Shown here: in pieces, positions 22,801 through 34,800 of the stretch
Numbering within the stretch: position 1 is the stretch's first letter
Layout of the letters: every line of letters starts with the position of its first letter
Notes under the pieces: model-generated
The model's database searches: none
Told to the model about the DNA's origin: nothing
Seen by the model: only the letters and a program-made list of their open reading frames with translations
Assembly: GCA_949987565.1 (NCBI GenBank)
Contig: OX465120.1
Span: 7,144,587 to 7,208,586, forward strand
Length of the DNA: 64,000 nt
Direction of reading: 5' to 3'
Source: Luidia sarsii
Taxonomy: Eukaryota; Echinodermata; Asteroidea; Paxillosida; Luidiidae
Program-made: the position numbers and the translations under genes

Positions 22801-25800
22801 ATCAGTGCAAGGCAACCATCGTCTGGCGCATTCTGTGTGTATTTCTCAACATGCCAAGGCAGTCAGCTGGCCCTGGATGTCATTTTTCCTGTGAAAATAC
22901 ATACACAGGGCCTGTGCAGGGGAATCTCACACACAACACTATAACGTGCGCAGGTCGTGGGCCAATCTTAGATCAAGGGTAGGGGGGGGGGGGGTGGGGG
23001 GGGGCGGTGGGTGGATGGTGCAGGAAAACCCCTCACTCACACTTTGCTCAGGATTTCTCATGGGACAGACCTGTATTACCAGACCTCATCATCAGCCATC
23101 TTCCAGCTGTCGTATCGCTGTGTGAGAGCAACTGACACAAGCTATGTGCTTACGCAGCACCGGTGCCATGCAGGCGCACTCTTGATGGACAAAAATCAAC
23201 GTGTCTACATGCATGATGGCTACAACTGACGGACCGGTGGAAGCCAGGCTTAAGATACAACAAACTACTGATGTATCTTATGCTTGTAAATATCATTCCT
23301 TATGGACAGAATTGATTTTGGAACTTGCGGGAATGAATTGATCTTCTGTCTCCTACATGAACTGCTTTGACTTTAAAATTAGCCTCAAGTTTTCCATCTA
23401 TCTCTAAAAATGTCCAATCTCATTCAACGAAGCCCAACGTCTTGAACACATTTACACAGCTTATTTGATTTTGGTCATTGTGAATTTTCTATATCTATAC
23501 TGTACATGCATATGACAAGCTCCCCAGGTAGACAAAAGTTACGATTGACCTTACTTTCGTGCTGTGTATTTTAGGGTAATGAAGTCAGAGCCTACCAGGG
23601 CACAAATTGAACATACCATGCATAATCCCCATAGCAAAACACTACATAACATCTTACTGATTTCAAGTCTTGCTTGGCAGCTTCCATTTCATGCCGGGGG
23701 TTTCCTCGTGGTTGCTGTTTCCTCTCTTGTACCTTGAGTGTATGTTGCTTAATTCTTTCTATCAGTTGCCTGTCCCTCTCTGCCCTGTTATATAATTGAC
23801 ATGATATCAGTCAAGAAGTCCCTTCATCTACTCAAAAATGAGTTGCAGGGAGCAGTTGTAATAAAATAGTGACATACATTCATGCAGCAAATGAGCAAAC
23901 AAGGTGCATGACAATTCTTCATATTGTGCATTATCTAATAACATTGATTGTACAATCCTTTGCTGTTACGTATAGCCCTGTATAGCTTACCTGGCCTGCT
24001 CTATTTTCTGGGCAGCTTCAGGATCACTTCTCTGCTTCAGAGCCTCATGTTTGCTCTTAACCTCTTGCTGAAATAAAAATTGTTTCATTCAACAGAGCAA
24101 TGTTTTAAAACACCATTATCCCCTGTCTGTTATCAGAATATAGGTTACATACATTTTTACTAGAAAATAATCAAAATAACTTGGTTTCAATAAAGGTCCA
24201 ACACTTGGCCCCCTTTTTTGATATGAACAGACATATCAGTACATGTATGTGAATGCAAGGCTTTGGTACATGGCAATGTGGCTTAATTTGATGTAACTTT
24301 GTAACTTTTTAGGGAACACTCTATCCACAGTGATGAAATGCTTTTACTGCACTAAATGTAGAAATCACACATACACATGTACTGAGTCTCTCACCCTTAG
24401 AGCCCTGCCAACCCATGGCATCACATTATTCACATCTATGTTAAATATACACATGTATCATACATGTATCTTCTTAGTACCATTGAGATATTCAGCATCA
24501 TGTAATAGCCAAAATGGTGCTGTGAGCTTTCTATGAAATCATTATTACAGATATCTCAAAATTTAGTGGGCCTGACATTTCAATCCCAGCAGGACCTTTC
24601 TCAAAGGCAAAGTGAGAAAGGTCCTGCTAGGATCGAAAGTCGAAACGTCAGGCCCACTAAATTTTGAGATTTGCATTTTGGTAATTTTAGTCAGTAAGCA
24701 GTTTGCAACATTTTTGTATATCACTTTATGATCACAGAGAGACTTATGCATACCTTGATTCGTTCCTCTTTTGATAACATCTTCATAAAGTTAGGATCAG
24801 TATCATATGGAGTTTTGAGGGAAGGGTCGGAAAAGTCTGTAAGAAAATTAAGACAAAGAAATGATTGGATGTTGAACATTCATTTGCTTGGTTATTAAGA
24901 CAACCATAGTATTTCATTGATCCATCCCACGACTTACATGTAGCTGCGGGCAAGTGTTATGTTTCTATGTGCCAGTCTATGTAGCATCAAACCACCATGA
25001 CAAATACCAAAATGCCTTCTGAAAGAACATTACAAATTTGACTATGGACAAACACGGTGCATTCATGAAAAATGTAATAATATTCTCTCAAACTTGCCAT
25101 CTCAGGGTGCAAAACTCATGCTAGAAAACAAACACAAAGCAAAAACACTTCACTACATGCAAAGTGACGTGTTACAGATTTTTCCTGATTCCACAAGCTC
25201 ATATACATGTAACAGTGCTCACAGAAATAACCTGTATCATAAGCAGCTAAAAGCATTGTGTAATGTACACCGCTACAAGTATCAGTTAATCTTGATATTT
25301 CTATACCGTATGTAAGTTAAGACAATGTTGAGACTGGATCAGTATTTGAACCCAGGCCTCATGATTAACCTTACAAGCATTCTACCACCTGGTTTATCCC
25401 TGGAGATATACAGCAGTTAATGCTTGAATGCTTCTGGCTGGAGCCCCATCCCAGCAAAGACTACCGGGTAGTTGACTATTAGGGAAGGCCACCACCTTAG
25501 GGCTGGATAGCTCAGATGGAAGAGTGCTGGTATACTGCATGTTAAACCAGAGGCCTTGTTAAAATCTTACTCTAATATAATTCTGTTTGTTACTTCATAC
25601 TTTATTTTTCAAAGTCAGTTTTTCTCTCCTTTGTTTGTTTGTCTGCAATGTTTGTCACTTGATTTACAGTAAATAAACCAAAAAAATGGCATTTAATAGA
25701 AACACAAACTCTGGAACATGTGAAACAAAACAGCAATAAAGAACTTATAAAACCAAACAATAAAGAAACAAATTAAAACCAGAAAAGTGCACAACACGGC

Positions 25801-28800
25801 AGGCAGTACAGAGCCTGAAAGAAAGTATTTACCCTTGTATTTCCATGGCATACCTGTCAAAATAAAATGTTAGCTATTACAAGGTATTGCATTCTGTGCA
25901 GAATTACCACACTAATCAACACAAATCACTACCAAATCACTGGTAAACAGGACAAGGTTGAAATGATAATTTTGAAGCGTTTGTGGTTTGAGTTTTTAAA
26001 AGCTGAATGTTTTCTTATGACCCAGAACAGTATTGTCACAATGACTACAAGATGGTAGACCGATGAGAGTATCATCTGCATTTTCAGGAATTGGCAAGTA
26101 ATTTCAAAACGTAACACTCAGTATCACTTTATGTCCTTATTCTAATAGACAACCGTATTGCCAGAACTCTTTTACACTACCCATTAAAAGAGTGGTGAAA
26201 TACGTTTTGAAAAATGTTACAAACTTTCCCGGTGCTATTTTCAAAAATTTGGTTTTTTTCCCTGCATGAATGGATCACCATTTCATGAAAATGCCAATGA
26301 TGTGGTATCATAATGACAGCTGAACTTTGCAAGGCAGCTATCCCAACCCTTACTTAGCTTTTACACAGCAGTATGTTTTTTGTGCTATTTTACCCTTGCA
26401 AAGCCAAAGATGTTTGAGGTTTTTTTTATATCCAAATCACTGTTTGCTGACATCATGAGAAATAGGCCTAGCACTAACCATAAAGCCAAACAATCACTGA
26501 TCACCATCATGTTTCAATAAAGATTTTGGCTAAAAAATGCATTCATTTGAAATGCATTAACTAAAGGATACAATCTTGAACCTTGTTGCCACACACGAAA
26601 GGCAAGAAATGAGATACTTGCCTCAGCTGTCTCCTACCATATGTGCAATGGTTTCAAGAGTGCTACATCACAAGGGCAAATTACCACAAACAAATATGTA
26701 GCATAACAAAAAAGCTGCACAAACATCCAATTGTGTGAGGTTTGATTTGCTTTTAGCCATACTGTTCTCTTAGTGATTGATTTCACAGGTATTTATTGTT
26801 CCTGATTATTTAGCAAGTTTTGAAAATGACACTTAGATGTAATTCAAAACCCTCCTGTGTGGTGATCATCAAATCATGTGCACTGAAAAGTGGCCCAGTG
26901 CAGAGTGATTGATCATCTCATCTTCAATCATCTTACCTTGTTGGGCATTCTTTATGGCTCGTATGTAATGTTTGCGTTGCATTTCTCTTGTTTCACTCCG
27001 CCAATCTTCCAGTAACTGCTGATCTCTACAGTAAGTGTGAAATAATTTACACAAAATAAACGATCATAATTTACTATTCAAACAATCCATCATTTCCTAC
27101 ATTTCTCACTATTAAAAAACAAAGTTTTTGTAATATGCACAAATGATCCAAACTGCTCACTGATGTAAAAACCAAAACGTATCTCAAAAATGTAGAATGA
27201 TTTCACTTTTAAAAAAGGGTCTGCAATGATCAAAACATCAGGCTTCATACATTGAAAACAAAAATGTTGTAAATTGCTTACAGACCAGAAAGACTTGAAA
27301 ATAAAAGTCTTAAAAAGTGAAAGGGGTTGAACCATCAGTACTTATTCAAATTCAACCAATACCATTATCAGAGATAAGGTCAGTACCCAATTCACAACCC
27401 ACAAAATTAAAGAAAACAAAATCACTGTAAAAAAAAAAAAACCCATACAGTGACAGTTTGAAATGAAATTTGGTTTGATTTGATAAAGGTATTAATAGGC
27501 GGATATTTTAATCAATGCTATGAATATGATTTCTTGTTATAAATAACACAAGGTGATATCATGTCTCACTTTCTCTTCTGCTCCATCAGTGCTTGTTTCT
27601 GTTGAAGTTCTCTGAGTTTAGCTAAGCGTTTCTCTTCTGCTTGACGGGACTCAATGGGATCAATCAAAGGTGGAGTCTTTATTCGCTTCTTCTTCTTCTT
27701 CTTTCGCCTGAAATAAAACCATAAAATTTACTGGGCCTGATGTTTTTATCCTAGCAGGACCTTTCTCAAAGGCAGAGTGACAAGGACAACACAGATACAT
27801 GTACACGAAGGACAGGGGAAGAGAGTGAATAGGACACGGATGAGAAACAAAGGACAAAGAGTAAAGCTGGTAGGGTGAGATCAAAGGGAAGGGCAAGGAG
27901 TAGGGTAGGGATTAGTGAGAAGAGGGGGAAAGATAAAAGAGAGAAGTGTGAAGGAGTGAACACAAAAGAAGGATTAACAGAAATTAGCTGCATGGTGTTA
28001 GTCATTACCCTCCTGGATGTTGAGACCATGTGGTTGAATAGTCCGAAGACACTTCATCCACATTTTCTCACGGCTTAGACGGACAGCATTACTGCGGTGA
28101 CCAAGGGATTCTATGCCCAGTACACTCATATCTGATATCGAATGATCAGGGAGATTGAAGTGATACCCAACAGGGGTGTCCATTTTACCGGTTTTGATTG
28201 TAGACCTCTGGCCATAGATACGTTTTTTGAGGGTGTTTTAGGTCTCGCCAACATACTGAACATTACAAACTCTACATGAGACGATGTATATGATGTTGGA
28301 GGTAGTGCACGTGATACAGCCATAGGTCGTGTGGGTAGTTCCAGAAGAATGTCCATTGAAAGAGTCTATTTCCTTGACATGTGTCTTGCAAACAAATAAA
28401 ACCAAAATAAAAATAAAACCAAACGAATCTAAGAATGTACTAGATTTCTATGAACAGTATGAAGGGCCCCAAAGTTAAGTGCGTGTCAATGTTTTCTCAG
28501 TGTGAAACATATTTTGTACATACATTATATGTGTCACAGTAATCTTGGATTACAAGCTGTTCCACCCTACAAGCATGCTATAAGCAACATCATTATGACT
28601 CTTCTTCACCAATGTCGTGTTCATTATACTGCTAATGTAGTCAGGTGCTGAAAATTTCATCAAAATTACATTTACAACCATTGGTTGTTTTCATCTGTAT
28701 GAAAGCGGGGGTGTTATCCCTGGAGAAATAAGCCAATTATTGGTTGAATTGCTTCTGACTGGTGCCCCACCCCGGCAAAGACTAGTTTTTGGGTATGCCA

Positions 28801-31800
28801 CCATCTAGGGGCTGGATAGCTCAGGTGGGAAGAGCACTGGTATGCAAAACCAGAGGTCCTGGGTTCAAATCCCGGTCAGGGCGGTCCAGTCAAATCATTC
28901 CAGTCAGTTTTTCATTGATCTGTTTGACTCAAAATGAGATTCAAACATTTAGTCTATTGAATTTAAAAGTGTCTAACTTAATTTTATTTTTTGTTTACCG
29001 GTAATTTATTTTTATTTTTTTTAATAATGTAACGGTTTACAAATAAAAAATGACGATTCATCAATACGGTAATTTACTTGAGGAATTTCAGCAAAAATCG
29101 GTTTTGTATATTGGGAATAAAATGTACACTTATGTACATGTATAATGTTTGTTCAGAGGTGAAATAACACCAATAAAAAAAAATATGCGAAGTGTTAAGT
29201 TCAACAATCATGAGATCATCTGGACATTGGTGAACAATTTGAAAGAGTCATCTACCAAGGTAGTGACCCAGACAGTGACTGTGCAACTTCACGCACATGG
29301 TGAGCACTAGAGAAACAAGCCTTTAGCCAAACCATGACATCATGTCTAAATTGCATAATTACAGAACATAAATGCAGTAGTGGATGCAGAAACTAGGCAA
29401 ATACTGTACATGGACAACATACAGTATTATGTACAGTGTATATGAGACAATAATCGTCTACATTATAAAGAAGACTAATTGTATCAAGTCATTCATGAGT
29501 CAGATATTTCAACACAGTTATGCCCTAATCATTTACCTCTTCTCAATGCAGGGCATACTGAAGGTGAACAAGTGCTTTGGATCATGTGTGGTAAAACTGA
29601 GAACTCGTGCATTAAAGTAAAGGGCTGGACAGTAAAAGTGGACCAACTGCCTCTGAGCACTGACCATAGCATCAGGCTACCTGATAGTGTGGGGTCAGCA
29701 GCTTGGCTGCCCTGCCATGAATAACACACAAACATTTAGCTTCAACTGTAATACTTTATATCAAAGAATATCTAAGCCATTTCCCAAATTCGGGCTCATC
29801 ATAGAGCTATTTGGCCACAATGTTTCTTGTGATGAGCTCTGGATAGCCATCACAGACAAATAAAGTTCGCTAGGCAGCATTGTTATCTCTGAATACAGGT
29901 TTGCTGAGTGCCTCAGTAGATGTACCATGGTAGTGTACCTGCATTGTTTGTATCCAGAGGAGAAAGGATTCTAAGGCCTTTTCACACTATGAAAAATCTC
30001 TGTGTTGAACACGGGTCGGACCCGTGTTGAAATGACTGACCTGTTCACACTACATTTCAACACGGGTCGGACCCGTGTAGAGCGCTCGACCCATGTTGAA
30101 ACCAACCCTGCTCGGGAGGTGGGTTGAGAGCTCTCAACCCGTGTTGAAAATTTCAACACGTGTTGAAAGCCGTAGTGTGAACGTCTCCGGGTTGAGTTCG
30201 ACCCGTGTTGGGAGACGGCCGAGTGCACATGCGTGGCAGCCCCACACTGTAGATATTGTACTGTGCAACGAACAATCATGCCAGATTTTGTTGTTGCATG
30301 CACAGACGTATATTTATACGTCCATGGTTGCATGGGGTATTAAACCCCACATGCAAAGGCAGCGCTGCCTCGAGTTCAGTACATGTACAGGCACAAGAAA
30401 CATGACAACTTCTCTGGCTGTAGGCACATAATTTGCTTGTCTTGAAGCAATATCCCTGTCATTATCGGAATGGAAAAATGTGTCTTTTTACAATCATGTA
30501 TACTTATAAGAAGCTCTCGCAGGGTGAGATCGGCAAAAAAACGGGTCCTAACAAAGTCGTCAGCGATGCACTGTAGTCTGTACTACGATGTCAAACTTCG
30601 CGTGCATGCATGTGGCGGCAGAAAATACGAGAAGTCATTCGATCGATTTTACTAAGGAGTAAGGGAGGTTTAAAAGACCATTATACAAACTATAAAACTA
30701 TTGTACTTATAAATCAACGTTGTAATTTTCTTTCATCAAACAGTGGCAACAAATAAACAATAGCCACTGCGTCGCAGAAAATAAGCGAGGCGCTGGCGGC
30801 TGCCGGATTCGAGAAGTCAGCAATACAGTGCCGTGACGCACCGCAATGCATTATGGGGGTTTTCAGATTGGACCCGTGTTGAAAGTTCAATGCCGTGTGT
30901 AGTGTGAAACGATCACGCATTACACGGGTCGAAACATTACACGGGTTGAGAAAATGCGGCGAGAGTGACCCGTGTTGAATTCAACACGGGTCGGACCAAT
31001 GTCGGACCCGTGTAAGTTTCAACACGTGTTGAACGTTCATAGTGTGAAAAGGCCTCTAGTTTTGCAGTGGTACACACAATTCCTACCTGCAGTTCATGGA
31101 TCATTCACACTTGTGATGCTGCTTTTTGTATTGCTTGTTTGTAGTGCTTCATACACAGACTGTTCATGAATAAGCTATGTGTGTGCATCACTGTGTTCAA
31201 TCACACTCTACTGTGCTTCATTCATTCACACATGACAAGTCCATTGCTCACTGGTTAAGGCAATCACACCTACACTGTGTATGTTTTGATTTTAAAAACA
31301 AAATGTATGCTGTTTGAAGCTTAAAATGCTGGCATTAGTAGGAGACCTATTTGTGTATTACCTTTGCATTGCCTGAGCACAGTTAATGCCAACTTAAAAG
31401 AGAAATGCAGCTTACATGATGTTTTATTCACTGATGGGGTTTAAGATTCATCCATATTGTGGCATCAAGTCATGTCATCAGGTGTATCACATCACCCATT
31501 GGATTTGGACTGTAATCTTTTGGGGGCTCAATTCAAAATCTTAGATTTTAGCAGATTTGAATTTTTGGTCCTAATGTTAGCAATACTTGGGTTTTCTAAA
31601 TCTCAATGCTGCACATATGCAAATACAGGTAGTGCAGTACACATGCAAGTGTGTACAGTGTACAGTCAGTGTGCATAGTGTATGGTATACAAATGACAAG
31701 GTTGCTGTGCAATTGGGTTTTCATTTGCAGAATGTGTACACTGTTGGTGACACATATGTGCATATAATGTTTATATGTACACATGTACAGTTGTAGATAG

Positions 31801-34800
31801 TGCTTCTATACTTACAATAGTCTCCTTGCAACCTGCTTACTTGTAATGCCTGTCTCTGATGGCATCAATGGTTCTAATTCTATATTGCTGCAGCATGTAT
31901 GTTATGAAGATGGGCGTACTATCAAACATCTATCACACAGTCCAATATTGCAACATTCTCACTTCAAGTATTTACCAACACAACATTACTTGAACAAATT
32001 CTTCCTCTTGAAAAGATTTTATAAAAACAGGAAAGAAAAAAATTGCCTTGACTAGGATTGGGTCCAATCATATTGTCTTTACTAATTTTCATAAATTGTT
32101 TGGACTCCAGTACAGACCCATCTAAAGACTTCATGTTATTACATTTTAATTGTTTACTAAATTTGTGTTGACTTTGTCAAGTTCACTTGTCATCTACTTT
32201 CCATCATAATGACAAAGTATTGTGAGATACCTGATGCAATGTTGCCTAAAGCAGCCTGACATTGACCAAAATGCAACAAGTAGCAACAGGGAAAAGGACA
32301 AAGGAACTACCATACACTGCACTTTAATTCAGAAGGAGAAACAAATACATGTAGGCGCTTGCAATTTTATTACATAAACATGAGATCACATCTGATCACA
32401 TTGATCACATTGAAGCAAGTTGGAAGTGTACTTACTTATCTCTACCTAGCACTCCTAGTGCTCCAGCTCTTTTAAACTTCTCATATTGAAGTTGCCTGTA
32501 CTCCTCATATGTCATGTGACGATGGAGCGATACAGACGTAGGTCTAGGAAACTCTAAGTCTTCTGTGCTCCCAGTGGAATGCATGGAATGATGGCTGGCT
32601 GACTGCAGCTTAGTATTCTGGCTGACTGTTTCTTCACCACTTAGGTTACCATGGTAATCACCTTCACTCTCAGAGGAATTCTTGATGGAATCACTCAGAT
32701 GGAGATCTTCTAGTTGTATGTCTATAGGAAATACACAAAGCAGGCCCGAGGATTGCTCACCATCAGTAAATCTAAGTGCAGCTATACACACACACATGTA
32801 CCATTATCTAATACATTATCTTCCATTACCTGAATGAATCAAGTATAAAATCACTCCTTTCAAAGAGCAATTTCACACAAGAAAATGCAATGAGAGACAT
32901 TGAGACCCAGATGGCAGTAGACCTATTGGCTCTTTTCATAGCCTCAGGTGCACATACCTAGAACTACACATAATGTGCCCAGAACTACACATGTACATAC
33001 ATGTATGCCCAGAACTACACATGTACATACATGTAATATGTATGCCCAGAACTACACATGTACATACACATATGTATGCCCAGATCTACAAATGTAGCAA
33101 AACACATGTAGCATATAGCACACATGTACATGTACATGCGTATGCCCAGAACTACATATGTACAGGTTGTACATATGCATGCCCAGAACTACACATGTGT
33201 ATATGTATGCCCAGACGAACTACACATGTACATACATGTATGTATGCCTAGAACTACATATGTGCCCCAGCAAAGCATTATGAGGAATAACGCCCACTTT
33301 TGCAATTTTGAGATTTTCTAATGATGTGAAAGAGTATACCATTAGCTTTCAAATGATATCAAAATTAATTCCATGCGGTAAAGATTTATGAAGTTACAGC
33401 ACGAGAAAGACGTCGAGGCGAAGCCATGTAACGGAAAACACCTGTTGTCATTCAATTTGATTTCACTCTGGCTTAAGTAATATTTTAGCCATATCAATTT
33501 AGTAAAGCATGTTAATTGTTTTGTCATACACAGGCAATCATTCTGATTGATGTCACATGCATGCATACGCTATGGGTTTACCTGCTGCTATTAGGCGGCG
33601 ATCTCTTACTCCATGTGCATCACGCAAGTAACGCTGAATTTCTTTGACTCCTCTCTCTAATACTCTTGATGGGGGAAATTCTAAAAGATTTCCCTGAAGA
33701 TTTAGTCCAGTTAATGTTTTCACAAAACCTGATAAGAAAATGAATGACACAACTGCTGTTAAAATACAATAAAACTAAAATATAAACTGAATGTAAATAC
33801 CTTACACCTTCCAGGTGAAAGATTCTTTAAAACTAACCTAATGACAGAAATAATACTTCAGCCTTTAAGAAAGGTCCTGCTTAGATCGTAATTTGGATCG
33901 CATTTTAATCATTTAAGCCACTAAGCAGCTTGCAGCATTTTTGTATATATTAATCCCAAGACACAAAGAAGTTGTTCCGAGACAAAGGAAAATACTAAAA
34001 TGCTTAATTGAGAGTGAAATGTTCCTTAAAGCACCTTGTAGAAACCAAATTGAATAGTATACAGTGCCACAGTAGTAAGATCATTTTAGCAGCATTACTA
34101 AAATTCCATTATATTTGTTGCATTAGGTTATGGCTAGCATCGTACATGTTTATCAATTCCTTTGACCATCCCTTGAAAGTATCTTTCCTGATCGCTGAAT
34201 ACACACTGCCTCATGTAATCCACCTACAAGAATTAATGGCTCTATCATGGTTACAGTGAAATGCTTGTCATTTTTACAATTTTTTTAGAACAAATATTAA
34301 GACAAAACATTGTAACTGTATCTATAAGTCTTACCAAGTTCGCATGGTAATTCTTTCAGTTGATTGCCTTCCAGAAGTAGGTTCTTCAAGCATCTAAAAG
34401 GGGTTAATGGGATTAATTTACATTAGATGAGGCAAGGCATATTTCATGGGGCAAATACATGGCTGACTGATCAATTATTAAATTAAGTCAAGTGGCATTA
34501 CAAAAATCTTCTTTGAATTTTACCATTTAAATTTGTATTCAATTTGAAAGTAGGTTTTATGCATGATACAATGCCCTTAACAACTTCATCACAATAATGT
34601 GCAAGTCCTGAGTAACAGACAATTTACTGGACTTGTATGCATTAGTACAGTAGCATTGAGAAAGTTTATTTCATGTGACACTGGTCATCCCTCTCCAATT
34701 CTATCTCACTTCATAGGAGGTAAAACTGCATTCAGTGTGCAAAAGTCAAGAAATACGCCAGCAATACCCCAAGCATTCTTTGGTATAAGTTATCTGAAAG

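Noticed and set aside
28808..28884. Functional tRNA-Cys gene
   Set aside because: It is embedded in a repeated leader and tail, has a weak acceptor stem, and relatives are decayed. It fits a tRNA-derived SINE.
33124..33321. Cys/His-rich ORFs
   Set aside because: Generated by the ACATGTAC-rich minisatellite in an LRRC27 intron.
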